Shown here piece after piece: positions 24,979 through 33,468 of a DNA stretch of 64,000 nucleotides. Within the stretch, counting starts at the first letter, position 1. Every line of letters begins with the position of its first letter. The notes beneath the pieces were generated by a model. The model was not told the DNA's origin and did no database searches. It saw only the letters and a program-made list of their open reading frames with translations. A program made the translations under genes and the position numbers. Source of the stretch: an uncultured Lachnospiraceae bacterium (GTDB lineage Bacteria > Bacillota > Clostridia > Lachnospirales > Lachnospiraceae); contig CAJTPS010000021.1 of NCBI GenBank assembly GCA_910578555.1, positions 5,204 through 69,203 of the forward strand. Reading direction: 5' to 3'.

Positions 24979-26055
24979 TTATTCAAACTCTTTGGCCGTA
25001 ACGATTTCCTTCAGTTCTGTACACATATCCGCAAACATGCCGTATTCCAGACCGATTGCGCCGGCAGTCTCCGTGTTCACCGTGGCAATACCGTTATCCA
25101 GTGTAACCACCGCAGTCGTTGCAGGATCAGCGCCGTTTACGAGTACATCCACAACCATATCCGCCGTAGCAGTTCCCAGTTCTTCATAATTTACGCCGTA
25201 TCCGAGGAACGCACCGTTTAATGCAAAAGAATCCGCACCGCCGTAATGAGGAACACCCGCCTCAATAAACTTCTCATAAATTGCCAGTTCCGCCGTCATA
25301 ACCGAGTTGTCCGTAGGGGTAAATACCGCCTCTGCGCCGCCTGCAATAAGCGCATCCGCCGCAAGGGAGATCTCGTCATTCGTGGTTCCCGTCTTCTCGA
25401 TTACTTCCACGCCTTTTGCTTCACAGTAAGCTCTGGCAGCCTCTATCGGCGCCTTAGACGCGTCTTCGCTCTTGTTATAGAGAAGCCCGATCTTCTTAAT
25501 GTCCGGATCTGCCGCAAATATCAGATCTATCACAGCCTCCGTATTCAGTGCGTCAGAAGTGCCTGTAATGTTGGAACCGGGCGCATTCATGTCTGCCACA
25601 AGTCCGGCGCCCACCGGATCAGACACCGCTGAGAATACTACAGGAATCTGATTCTCTTCCGTAGCGTTCTGCATGATCATCGCCGCCGGCGTAGCGATCG
25701 GAACGATCACATCCACCTCGGAAGCATTCAGTTCGGAAGCAATCTGGTTCAACACCGTGGAATCGGCCTGCCCGTTATAAGTATAATCTCCATAATCGAA
25801 TGTCACGCCAAGCTCTGCCGCCCTGGCATCCAGTTCTTTCTCTATAGCCGCCTCAATCTGGTTCAGGGACGCATCGTCCACAAATTGTACAATGCCTACT
25901 TTATAGACCGCGCCGTCTGCCTTCTCTTCTGCATCCTGTCCCGCTTCTGACGCTGAAACAGTATTGCCTGCCGTCTGGTCCGTGTTGCCACAGCCGGTCA
26001 GTGCTGCCGCCGCCATAGCTGTTATCATAAGTAATGCCAGTGTTCTTTTTTTCAT
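24979..26055 (-). CDS. trpX: TrpX-type ABC importer, substrate-binding lipoprotein
   Basis: This 358-residue protein starts MKKRTLALLMITAMAAAALTGCG, a lipoprotein signal with the lipidated Cys at about residue 23. The body matches the ABC_sub_bind (PF04392) family: VYKVGIVQFVDDASLNQIEAAIEKEL, VDVIVPIATPAA, FSAVSDPVGAGLV, GVNYEELG. Members of this family take up tryptophan or other aromatic amino acids. ATG 26055 follows GGAGGAAACT; the frame is open to 26151 but that part lies in the structured leader. Transcription starts behind a T-box whose specifier reads UGG, supporting tryptophan as ligand. The symbol trpX is given from family plus T-box. Confidence 0.85.
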   Translation of the reverse strand: MKKRTLALLMITAMAAAALTGCGNTDQTAGNTVSASEAGQDAEEKADGAVYKVGIVQFVDDASLNQIEAAIEKELDARAAELGVTFDYGDYTYNGQADSTVLNQIASELNASEVDVIVPIATPAAMIMQNATEENQIPVVFSAVSDPVGAGLVADMNAPGSNITGTSDALNTEAVIDLIFAADPDIKKIGLLYNKSEDASKAPIEAARAYCEAKGVEVIEKTGTTNDEISLAADALIAGGAEAVFTPTDNSVMTAELAIYEKFIEAGVPHYGGADSFALNGAFLGYGVNYEELGTATADMVVDVLVNGADPATTAVVTLDNGIATVNTETAGAIGLEYGMFADMCTELKEIVTAKEFE

Positions 26056-26202
26056 AGTTTCCTCCATTCCGAAGCGTTTTTTGCTGAGGAACGCGAATCG
26101 AATCTCAAATTCGGTTCTGCGATCAGGGAAATTTGTGACGCTTCTACACAAATTTCTGATTGAAAAATAAGGTCATCAGACTTATTTTTCAATCTAATCT
26201 CC
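26056..26202 (-). ncRNA. structured translational leader element, copy C
   Basis: This stretch between the T-box terminator and the trpX start matches, segment by segment, the two copies at 46404-46687. On the minus strand it begins GGAGATTAG. It continues with a 14-bp hairpin (26194-26158, arms GATTGAAAAATAAG type), a 9-bp hairpin (26155-26129, AAATTTGTG/CACAAATTT), a third hairpin around CCGAAT/ATTCG, and TTCC...GGAA. It ends in GGAATGGAGG just before the ATG. Arm sequences differ from the other copies yet still pair. It may be a cis-regulatory RNA or a mobile hairpin repeat that carries a Shine-Dalgarno sequence; I do not recognise it. Confidence 0.65.
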
Positions 26203-26283
26203 TCCGTTTTGAAATATTATGTTTCGGTGTATGCCCTCATGCAAGCATGGTGCATATGTTCCTTAGAATCCTGTATAAGCAGC

Positions 26284-26661
26284 AAAAAACCGTCTCAGAC
26301 ATATGTCTGAGACGGTAATAAACTTTAGTTATTATCGCGGTACCACTCAAATTGACGCATCCGAAAATGTCGTCCACCTCATTTCATATACACAACAGTT
26401 CTCCTCTTCCGCACACTTTATAAACTGTACATAACATGAAAACCATATTATATATGCCGCATGGATAACGGGTACGGTTCCCGCCGGCGCCTACTATTAT
26501 TTCGGACCGGCCTCGAAAGCCCATTCAAGACGATCGCTGTACCGCTTCCCACCAACTGCGGCTCTCTGTGACAGTTTCTCTGCCCCTACTCCTCTTTCTC
26601 ACAGGTTTAGATTTCTATTCAATTCATCCAAACGCTTTAAGACTGATGCATCAACTGCGTT
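26284..26661 (-). promoter_or_regulatory. T-box riboswitch, tryptophan specifier (UGG)
   Basis: The minus strand shows a complete T-box. Stem I begins with a kink-turn (CCT-GTGA-GAAAG at 26605-26594 pairing with CTTTC-G-AGG at 26519-26511). The specifier loop has AGTA at 26590-26587 opposite GAA at 26526-26524, and the triplet directly after GAA is TGG (26523-26521), a Trp codon. The distal AGAGAG and GGTGGGAA elements are present. The antiterminator contains the T-box core with TGGT at 26345-26342 followed by ACCGCG. A perfect 13-bp terminator stem (26315-26290) with six T ends the leader. Uncharged tRNA would favour read-through into the transporter genes. Confidence 0.93.
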
Positions 26662-26667
26662 TTTTAT

Positions 26668-26696
26668 ACAATAATCCCTACACAAAGATTTGTCAA
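26668..26696 (-). promoter_or_regulatory. promoter of the T-box/ABC transporter operon
   Basis: TTGACA (26696-26691) and TATTGT (26673-26668) are 17 bases apart on the minus strand, immediately upstream of the T-box stem I. The -35 is perfect and the -10 matches four of six positions. Confidence 0.6.
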
Positions 26697-26765
26697 TACT
26701 TAAATATCAAAAAATAACCTGCTGTGAAGATTCCCATGATCTCCCTTTAAATTTTGTGTAAACCT

Positions 26766-26794
26766 TTGCATTTTCTTTTTAAAAAGGGTAGAAT
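26766..26794 (+). promoter_or_regulatory. promoter of the PHP-domain gene
   Basis: TTGCAT (26766-26771), a 17-base spacer and TAGAAT (26789-26794) stand 33 bases before the start codon of the plus-strand PHP gene, divergent from the T-box promoter. Confidence 0.65.
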
Positions 26795-26827
26795 ACATCT
26801 AGTAATTGTTAAAGGGGCTGTTAACAC

Positions 26828-27664
26828 ATGAAACTGGACATGCATTGTCATACAAAAGAAGGATCACCGGATTGTAAATTTGAATTGCTGGAAAACATTG
26901 ATCTGTTAAAGCAAAAGGGCTTTCAGGGAATGCTGATCACCGATCACGATTCCTACAAAGCATACCGCTACTATAAGAAGCTCCCTGTGAAGCCAAAAGA
27001 CTTTATCGTACTGAAAGGAATAGAATACGACACCGTTGACGCAGGACATATGCTCATTATCATGCCCACAGGCGTTAAGCTTCCCATTCTGGAACTGCGG
27101 GGATTGCCGGTTCTGCTGCTCATTGAGATCGTACATCACTATGGAGGAATCATCGGACCTGCTCATCCCTGCGGTGAAAAATTTCTGAGCATCCGCAGCA
27201 CACTCAGAGACAAGATCGCCGGAAACATTTATCGCAAGTTTGACTTTGTGGAAGGATACAACGCCTGTGAAGATGCCGATTCCAACATGCGCGCCATGCG
27301 TCTGGCCAAAGAATACAACCTGCCCTGTTTCGGCGGCAGCGACTCCCACAAACCGGACGGCGCAGGCTTCGGATACACAATCCTGCTGGAAAACATAACC
27401 AGCGAAACAGAGCTGATCAATTATATCCGGGCCGGCAAATCCACTATGGTTGGCGGCACTCACTATGAACATACCACCAAAGCCAGACTCGGCAAAGTGA
27501 ATAAACTGCTTGTATACTCTTTCTGGCTGTACAATAGAGCCTGTGCACTATTTCGACGTAAAGCGAGAAATCTGGAACTGATGGAGAATCACATCATCGA
27601 ATCCATCCGTGCAAACCGCCGTGCCAGAGCAAAATATATTTCCATCGGCAGAGACTGTGAATAG
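26828..27664 (+). CDS. PHP-domain metal-dependent phosphoesterase
   Basis: The 278-residue protein begins MKLDMHCHTKEGSPD, giving the HxH motif of the PHP superfamily, followed by GMLITDHDSYKAY with the next metal ligands, the GGIIGPAHPCGEKF block and GGSDSHKPDGAG near residue 178. PHP proteins of this type hydrolyse small phosphate esters such as 3',5'-nucleotides; the substrate here is unknown. The C-terminus (about 215-278) is basic and may bind nucleic acid or membrane. It is one of few plus-strand genes and is monocistronic, with AAAGGGG as ribosome-binding site. Confidence 0.87.
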   Translation: MKLDMHCHTKEGSPDCKFELLENIDLLKQKGFQGMLITDHDSYKAYRYYKKLPVKPKDFIVLKGIEYDTVDAGHMLIIMPTGVKLPILELRGLPVLLLIEIVHHYGGIIGPAHPCGEKFLSIRSTLRDKIAGNIYRKFDFVEGYNACEDADSNMRAMRLAKEYNLPCFGGSDSHKPDGAGFGYTILLENITSETELINYIRAGKSTMVGGTHYEHTTKARLGKVNKLLVYSFWLYNRACALFRRKARNLELMENHIIESIRANRRARAKYISIGRDCE

Positions 27665-27702
27665 ATCTGCTCTGCCATGGATTCTCCCGCAGCTTATTTC
27701 TC

Positions 27703-28614
27703 TTATCTTTTTCTGCTTCCGACAATATTCTTTAACTCGTCCAGCGTGTTTTTAAACTTTCTGGAAACCATTGTCGGATTATTGCGGATCATATCCCGTT
27801 TATAGAAATCCAGCATCTCTTTATAATTCTCCTGCGGATCGGGATAATGACTGAATTTTCCACGCATTTCGGCAACTTCCTCCCGCACGTTCTCCTCGTA
27901 TGCAGCCGGTCTAAGTTGTATGCTTTCCTTCAAGCTGGCAAACCGCTGCTTCAGACCCGAACTAAGCTCAGACAGGCTGAGTTCTCTCTCCTGCCGCTTC
28001 TGTTCCTTCTCCTCATTGTTAAAGGCGATAATCACATCCAGCCGCCGCTGCATACGCTCCATCTCTTCCTTCAGTCTCTGCATCCTGTCCAAAACATCCC
28101 GCAGATCCAGCGCCGCCTTAAAGGATAGGGTAAAATCAATCACAATGTAGATCGTGACCATCGCCGTGAAATATGCAAGCGGCTTTTGCGGTATCGCCAT
28201 GACAACCTGTTCAATCGGCTGATGAACCACTCTGGTCATCAGAATTGTCAGAAATCCCCACGCGACCGAAGATGAAAGGCAGATATGCCCCTGATAATTA
28301 AAATGCTGATTAGAATAATCCCAATACCTGACCTTAAAAAGCGCCTCCATCGTAACACCCGTTATATATTCCAGCACCGTAGCGCCGATCACCCCCGCAA
28401 AGTATGTGAGCAGCAGATTATCCCGAAAAGGCATGGATACCACCAGCATCATGATTGCGCCGCTCCCGTAAAGCGGCAGGAACGGTCCGCGCATAAATCC
28501 TCTGTTGACTAATTTGCGTGATTTAAAAGATACCCATGCGGACTCAAAACACCAGCCGAAAAAACAGTACATATAAAAGAAAAACAGCCATTGAAACGCC
28601 TTATAGTGAATCAT
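27703..28614 (-). CDS. CmpB-like (putative ABC-transporter type IV) membrane protein
   Basis: The N-terminal half (about 1-170) has four to five membrane helices and matches the PF06541 CmpB-type family: FFFYMYCFFGWCFESAWVSFKSRKLVNRGFMRGPFLPLYGSGA is its signature. The C-terminal half (about 170-303) is cytoplasmic, charged and likely coiled coil (LDRMQRLKEEMERMQRRLDVI; EKEQKRQERELSLSEL). The molecular role is not established, although the family is often described as an ABC transporter component. It converges with the PHP gene and follows ylmH on the minus strand. Confidence 0.8.
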   Translation of the reverse strand: MIHYKAFQWLFFFYMYCFFGWCFESAWVSFKSRKLVNRGFMRGPFLPLYGSGAIMMLVVSMPFRDNLLLTYFAGVIGATVLEYITGVTMEALFKVRYWDYSNQHFNYQGHICLSSSVAWGFLTILMTRVVHQPIEQVVMAIPQKPLAYFTAMVTIYIVIDFTLSFKAALDLRDVLDRMQRLKEEMERMQRRLDVIIAFNNEEKEQKRQERELSLSELSSGLKQRFASLKESIQLRPAAYEENVREEVAEMRGKFSHYPDPQENYKEMLDFYKRDMIRNNPTMVSRKFKNTLDELKNIVGSRKR

Positions 28615-28663
28615 AAATTATTTTCTCCTCTTATGTTATGTAAACTCATTATTGGCAATGTAT

Positions 28664-28712
28664 TTGCATAATGTAAACTAAAACTCCATCGTGTAGTCCC
28701 AACATTATGCAA
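28664..28712. repeat. 11-bp inverted repeat between the YlmH and CmpB-like genes
   Basis: TTGCATAATGT (28664-28674) and its perfect complement (28702-28712) flank a 27-base loop. On the minus strand it is preceded by GAGATTAG, as in the leader elements at 26 kb and 46.5 kb, but the rest of that element is missing. No T-run follows, so it is not a typical terminator. Confidence 0.55.
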
Positions 28713-28722
28713 TCTAATCTCG

Positions 28723-29487
28723 TCAGCGATATACTTCTATCTGTATACGGACTTTCCCTTTTCGGGTTTCTCCCTGTTCCCCTGTATATACAAACCTGCC
28801 GAAGCCTCTTGCTGTGACAGTGTCGTCTTTCTTGAGCATGTAACTGTTATTCTCCGCCAGTCTTCCGTTCACATAGACCCGTCCGGACCGGAATAATTCC
28901 AGGCTGCGGCTTCTCGCAATATTATATAGTTTCGATATAACCGTGTCAATTCTGGGTGCGGTAACAGACACAGATACCGTCTCCGTTACCGGCGCACGAA
29001 GCTGCGCTTCCACCTCTGTCACGCCGCAGCGCACATGTGTATGCCGTACCTGTTCCAGGTTTTCCGACAGATAACCCGCTACGTTTTCCTGACAGAATAC
29101 AATTGCCGCCTTATCCTGTACAAAAATATCTCCAACTGTGCTTCTTTCTATTCCCAGATTCATGATCGCACCGAGGAAATCTCTGTGTATAAGCGGCTCG
29201 GCAAATTTCGGCGTAAGCGGCTCTACCTTCAGACACAGGATCGGAAAGGCTTCCTCGTATCCGAGCGCCTGTGCCAGACCGAAGCGAATCATTCTGCGCT
29301 CACATAACGGACTGCCGCCCTCCATAGTATACCCGGCATAAGACACCTCCCGCTGCACTGCATAAAACGCCTGCTGCTCAGATAATCCCAGAAACGGCGT
29401 AAAAGTATAAATATTGTGACTGTAAGAACGCTCTGCCAGTTCCAGCAGTCTCTTTTTTAAAAGCTGTAAGTCTTTATCCTCGGCCAT
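28723..29487 (-). CDS. ylmH: YlmH-like RNA-binding protein (S4 domain)
   Basis: A 254-residue protein. An N-terminal domain of about 80 residues (SHNIYTFTPFLGLSEQQAFYAVQREVSYAGYTMEGG), a central domain with AEPLIHRDFLGAIMNLGIERSTVGDIFV, and a C-terminal S4 domain (RSRSLELFRSGRVYVNGRLAENNSYMLKKDDTVTARGFGRFVYTG) are the YlmH pattern. YlmH acts in ribosome quality control or division-linked functions in Firmicutes. Here it is isolated from the usual sepF-ylmG-divIVA neighbourhood. Confidence 0.9.
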   Translation of the reverse strand: MAEDKDLQLLKKRLLELAERSYSHNIYTFTPFLGLSEQQAFYAVQREVSYAGYTMEGGSPLCERRMIRFGLAQALGYEEAFPILCLKVEPLTPKFAEPLIHRDFLGAIMNLGIERSTVGDIFVQDKAAIVFCQENVAGYLSENLEQVRHTHVRCGVTEVEAQLRAPVTETVSVSVTAPRIDTVISKLYNIARSRSLELFRSGRVYVNGRLAENNSYMLKKDDTVTARGFGRFVYTGEQGETRKGKVRIQIEVYR

Positions 29488-29556
29488 ATCCGTTACCCTT
29501 CATCGAACACTGCTGCCGCAGTATATCTTGTTACAATATAGGCAAATACTTGAAAA

Positions 29557-29584
29557 GAGCACATAACGATCCGGTTATGTGCTC
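29557..29584 (-). terminator. terminator after the G3E/DUF1980 gene
   Basis: An 11-bp perfect stem (GAGCACATAAC and its complement) with a six-base loop, followed on the minus strand by TTTTCAAG, lies 28 bases past the stop of the minus-strand gene at 29612. Confidence 0.75.
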
Positions 29585-29611
29585 CATAACTCTCTTTAAA
29601 TTAGAATAGAA

Positions 29612-30541
29612 TTAAACAAAACTGATTATCTCGTCTTTCGGCGCTTTTGTCTGTCCCACACTGATTGCATGGAGCACAGGTCCCTCGCCCTGATAATCTG
29701 CAAAATACTCTTTTTCAACCCTGGCTGTCACTTTCACCCACTGTTTGTCCGTCAGCGTATCCGTTTTATCATATTCACAGGCAAATCCCAGAAATGCCAT
29801 ATCGTCTGCACAGCAGGTCATCGCCATTCTGCCCGGCACGAAGTATCCCGGCGGGAACCCTTTCGGTTTCAAGACCATAGCCGTAAACTGAACGGTCTTA
29901 CCCTCATAGCGCTCCAAATGATCAAGCGAATCCAGATACCAGATACCATACCCCTGATTGTTAAGTTCAATAACAGGTGCTTTTAAATCATACGGAAGAT
30001 CCTCTTCCATGATCTCATTAATCTCGCCGTTAGCATCCTCGAACACAATCTCTGCCTTCGGATTAATTGCCTTGACATTTCGCTTGTAGCTGCCCAGATC
30101 TTCCACCCCGTCGCAACGGTTGAAAATAATCAGTTCCGACGCGCGAAGCTGCTCCGCCAGCAGTGATTTCATGTTGGTAAAATACATAGGGAACGTAGAT
30201 GCGTCAATGGTGGTGACCTGCTGCTCAACCTTCCAGTGCCACGGCAGCTTCATTTCTTTATAGTTCCACATACCGTTGTATTCAATGATGATACGCTCCG
30301 GCTTATGCTTCTTCTCCAGTTCGATCAGTTTCGCCGGTTTAAAGTCTTCCTCGTCCTCAATCAGCTCCAGCTGCGTTCTGCTCATCCTCAGCAGATTCCC
30401 ATCATACTCGTTCTCGCCTTCCTCACACAATAGCAGCAGTGTCTTGCCACGTACCTGAAAATAAGGCTGTGAAAGCGTATACGTAATAAACTCGGTTTTA
30501 CCACTCTCCAGAAAACCATTGATCACGTAGACCGGTTTCAT
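29612..30541 (-). CDS. G3E (CobW/P47K-like) GTPase fused to a DUF1980/TIGR03943-like domain
   Basis: The 309-residue protein starts MKPVYVINGFLESGKTEFITYTL, a P-loop of G3E GTPases; FNRCD near residue 166 is the guanine-specificity region. It lacks the CxCC metal motif seen in the next gene. The last third (about 210-300: ERYEGKTVQFTAMVLKP...WVKVTARVEKEY) resembles the OB-like C-terminal domain of YcgQ/TIGR03943 proteins. The start at 30541 fits GGAAGGATGGG better than ATG 30553. G3E proteins handle metal delivery; the fusion suggests a metal-linked permease function. It lies downstream of the His-rich G3E gene. Confidence 0.78.
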   Translation of the reverse strand: MKPVYVINGFLESGKTEFITYTLSQPYFQVRGKTLLLLCEEGENEYDGNLLRMSRTQLELIEDEEDFKPAKLIELEKKHKPERIIIEYNGMWNYKEMKLPWHWKVEQQVTTIDASTFPMYFTNMKSLLAEQLRASELIIFNRCDGVEDLGSYKRNVKAINPKAEIVFEDANGEINEIMEEDLPYDLKAPVIELNNQGYGIWYLDSLDHLERYEGKTVQFTAMVLKPKGFPPGYFVPGRMAMTCCADDMAFLGFACEYDKTDTLTDKQWVKVTARVEKEYFADYQGEGPVLHAISVGQTKAPKDEIISFV

Positions 30542-30627
30542 TTTGCGTCCCATCCTTCCTGACCCTGATATGTCCCCTGATCTGCCCCGACTGATTCAGG
30601 GCAGTAACACAGTGCTTCCTAAACAAT

Positions 30628-31824
30628 CTACTTTCCAAACAATTCTGCCAGCTTATCTTCCTGCAGTCTGGAACCAATCACACAGAACTTGCCTGTGACA
30701 TCCGGTTTCCCGTCTCTGACATTGCTCTCCTGCGGCACATAATCAAAGTAGATCCAGCCGCCGTCTGTCGCAGGAACCATACCTTTCGCCCGCAGAATCA
30801 TGCCGTATGTTTCCTCGTGATCCAGTTCCGCAAGGATATGCTCGATCTCCGCTTTCTCATAAGCGGCCGGTGTCTCCATCCCCCAGCTTGTAAAGATCTC
30901 GTCCGCATGATGATGATCGTGGTGATGATGGTCATGCGCATCGTGGTCGTGATGATGTACGTGCCCGTGCTCATCTTGATCGTGCGCATGGCCGTGGTGG
31001 TGCTCATGGGCATCGCAGTCGTGATCATGTCCATCATGATCATGGTGATGTGCATGGTCGTGATGTTGCTCGTGTTCATCGTGATCGTGCGCATGGGCGT
31101 CGTGATCGTGGTGATGCGCCTGGTCATGATGATGCTCATGATCATGACATCCGCACGTGCAGTCCGGACCGTGATCATGTTCTTCATGGTGTGCCATCAC
31201 TTCCTGCATGAGTTCCGCCTCGAGATCTTTCGCCCCCTCGATCGTCTCCAGAATATCTTTACCTTCCAGAGCCTCCCACGGCGTCGTGATGATCGTCGCT
31301 TTCGCATTATGCTCGCGTATCATCTGCACACAAGCCGTCAGCTTCTCTTCCTTTAATTTGTCGGTCCTGCTTAAAATAACCGTTCCCGCATGTTCAATCT
31401 GGTTCACAAAGAACTCACCGAAATTCTTAATATACATCTTGCATTTGCATGCATCCACAACCGCTACCGCGCTGTTGAGTTCCACATCCCGGTCCGCCAT
31501 CGCATCCTGTACTGCCTTCATAACATCGGACAACTTACCTACACCTGAAGGCTCGATCAGCACGCGCTCCGGTGCATAAGTGTCCAGCACTTCCCGCAGA
31601 GAAGCCCCGAAATCACCCACAAGCGAGCAGCAGATACATCCTGAGTTCATTTCCTTAATCTCGATCCCTGCTTCTTTCAGGAATCCGCCGTCTATGCCGA
31701 TCTCACCGAACTCATTCTCGATCAGCACGACTTTCGTGTCGGCGAGAGCCTCTTTTAACAGTTTCTTAATCAGCGTCGTTTTACCTGCCCCGAGAAATCC
31801 GGACACAATATCTATTTTCGTCAC
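30628..31824 (-). CDS. G3E-family metal chaperone GTPase with a long His-rich segment
   Basis: The 398-residue protein carries SGFLGAGKTTLIKKLL (P-loop, residues 8-24), the metal-binding CxCC motif in NSGCICCSLVGD (about 62-73), RVLIEPSGVGK and SRTDKLKEEK, and a C-terminal CobW_C-like domain (MILRAKGMVPATDGGWIYFDYVPQE). Between about 215 and 310 there is a stretch made almost wholly of His and Asp in HDHD and HHDH patterns, a metal store or sensor. It starts with GTG. Zinc or nickel handling is the likely role; no Zur-like operator is visible upstream. Confidence 0.88.
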   Translation of the reverse strand: MTKIDIVSGFLGAGKTTLIKKLLKEALADTKVVLIENEFGEIGIDGGFLKEAGIEIKEMNSGCICCSLVGDFGASLREVLDTYAPERVLIEPSGVGKLSDVMKAVQDAMADRDVELNSAVAVVDACKCKMYIKNFGEFFVNQIEHAGTVILSRTDKLKEEKLTACVQMIREHNAKATIITTPWEALEGKDILETIEGAKDLEAELMQEVMAHHEEHDHGPDCTCGCHDHEHHHDQAHHHDHDAHAHDHDEHEQHHDHAHHHDHDGHDHDCDAHEHHHGHAHDQDEHGHVHHHDHDAHDHHHHDHHHADEIFTSWGMETPAAYEKAEIEHILAELDHEETYGMILRAKGMVPATDGGWIYFDYVPQESNVRDGKPDVTGKFCVIGSRLQEDKLAELFGK

Positions 31825-31948
31825 AACAATATACCAGCCTTTCCTGTTATTCCATTAACCACCAGTCTCACACTATTCTCTTCCTTTTTCCCGCATATGT
31901 CAAGAAACGCCCTGCGCATTTAATAGGAATTTAATTGTTCTTACTATT

Positions 31949-32731
31949 TTAATCCAGATTTAACTTTTTATCCATCATATACCATGTTACAAGATAGAAA
32001 ATCACGCAGTACAGCAGTCCCGCAATCAGCGTATATTCCCATGATCTGCCGTAATAATACGTTGAAAGCCTTCTGTTGACATATCCCAGAAGCACATAGT
32101 AAACCCCGTTCACGATCTGCTGTACAATATAGATGCCGAAATAGAACGCAAAAGCCGTCAGCAGCTTGTGGTTCGGCGATAGCTGCCCCAGTGAAATGCA
32201 GGCTGTCACCTTCAAAACCCGCGCCAGCATACCGACTATGAGCGCGACTAACGTTATCATCACCGCAAAGAGATTAATCTTGTTATTACCCGCTCCCTCC
32301 ACGATCGACTCCATACCTTCAAAGAACTCTCCGAACAAGTCTCCCTCGCTGGCAAAGAGGAACAGCACCGAAGTATACATCAGGAAAGAACTGAGCAGCA
32401 CCCATGCCGCACTGACAATGACCTTCGCGATAATAATGTGATGCTTGTCCACCGGCAGCGTGTGAAGCAGATATCCCTGATCCCCGTAAGTAGATGTATA
32501 GAAACGGTAAACCAGGTAGATCGCCGTCCCCACCATCACCACAAACATACTGGCCACATAGGTCATGATGATCATAACCGCGCTGAACACAACGGCGCTG
32601 TTATTGGTATCAAAGATATCCACCCGCACCGTGACACAGGCAAATATTGTCATCACCACGATCAGAAGGTTCATCGGCACTAACAGTTTCCAGGTAGACT
32701 GCCACTCATACTTCATCAATTTACCTAACAT
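31949..32731 (-). CDS. ABC-2 type transporter membrane protein
   Basis: A 260-residue protein with six hydrophobic segments (e.g. LLVPMNLLIVVMTIFACVTV, AVVFSAVMIIMTYVASMFVVMVGTAIYLVY, YTLIAGLLYCVIFYLVTWYM). YGDQGYLLHTLPVDKHHIIIAK is typical of clostridial ABC-2 permeases that pair with the preceding ATPase. The substrate is unknown. It overlaps the ATPase gene by 7 bases and is preceded by AGGGAGG. Confidence 0.85.
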   Translation of the reverse strand: MLGKLMKYEWQSTWKLLVPMNLLIVVMTIFACVTVRVDIFDTNNSAVVFSAVMIIMTYVASMFVVMVGTAIYLVYRFYTSTYGDQGYLLHTLPVDKHHIIIAKVIVSAAWVLLSSFLMYTSVLFLFASEGDLFGEFFEGMESIVEGAGNNKINLFAVMITLVALIVGMLARVLKVTACISLGQLSPNHKLLTAFAFYFGIYIVQQIVNGVYYVLLGYVNRRLSTYYYGRSWEYTLIAGLLYCVIFYLVTWYMMDKKLNLD

Positions 32732-33423
32732 GCGAACACCTCCCTGAAGAAACGGTCTACCGATTTGCCCTCATTGCGCCTGATCTGCTCGGCGCCCGCC
32801 TGCAATATGATACTGCCGTACCGGATAAACACTACCTCATCGAGAATATTTTCCACATCCGAAATCAGATGCGTAGACAGCAGTATCGTCGCATTTCTGT
32901 TATAATTCTGCACAATCGTATGTAATATATAGTCTCTGGAAGCCGGATCGACACCGGCGATCGGCTCATCCAGCACATACAGATCCGCATCCCTGCTCAT
33001 CACCAGTATCAGCTGAACTTTTTCCTTCGTCCCCTTGGACAGATTCTTAAGGCGCTCATACGGCTGGATCTGCAGTCTTGCCAGCATATCATAGGCTCTG
33101 TCCACCCGGAAGTCCGGATAGAAATCCTGAAAATACTGTACCATCTCCATTACTTTCATCCCCGGAGGCAGATAGGTGCGCTCCGGCAGATAGGATATCC
33201 TGTATTTCGTCTCCACGCCGGGCTTAAGTCCGCCAATCAGGATATCGCCCGCCGTCGGCTGCAGCAGCCCGTTCATGATCTTGATCAGCGTCGTCTTGCC
33301 GCTTCCGTTGGGTCCGAGCAGACCGATGATCCTGCCCCGCTCCAGATTCAGATAAATCTGATTGAGTGCGATCTTTCCGCCATATGTCTTTGTAAGTCCC
33401 ATACACTGTACGATCGGTTCCAT
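32725..33423 (-). CDS. ABC exporter ATPase
   Basis: A 232-residue ABC ATPase with Walker A LLGPNGSGKTTLIKIM (about 35-50), signature NLSKGTKEKVQLILV, Walker B LYVLDEPIAGVDPASRD and LLSTHLISDVENILD. The YtrB/EcsA-like architecture with a short C-terminus is typical of exporters regulated by a GntR-type repressor; no GntR gene is present here. It is the first gene of the two-gene unit. Confidence 0.9.
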   Translation of the reverse strand: MEPIVQCMGLTKTYGGKIALNQIYLNLERGRIIGLLGPNGSGKTTLIKIMNGLLQPTAGDILIGGLKPGVETKYRISYLPERTYLPPGMKVMEMVQYFQDFYPDFRVDRAYDMLARLQIQPYERLKNLSKGTKEKVQLILVMSRDADLYVLDEPIAGVDPASRDYILHTIVQNYNRNATILLSTHLISDVENILDEVVFIRYGSIILQAGAEQIRRNEGKSVDRFFREVFAC

Positions 33424-33468
33424 AAAGCCCCTCCTGTCTATGTCACTGACCGGCTGCCTCTCCGGTAT

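Noticed and set aside
26515..26523. GCT or TTC as the T-box specifier
   Set aside because: CTTTC is needed for the lower stem I with GAAAG and the kink-turn, so the only unpaired triplet after GAA is TGG.
30817..31356. A 179-codon plus-strand frame opposite the His-rich G3E gene
   Set aside because: It is the antisense shadow of the HDHD repeat; its protein is a low-complexity Met/Val/Ile run, with no ribosome-binding site.
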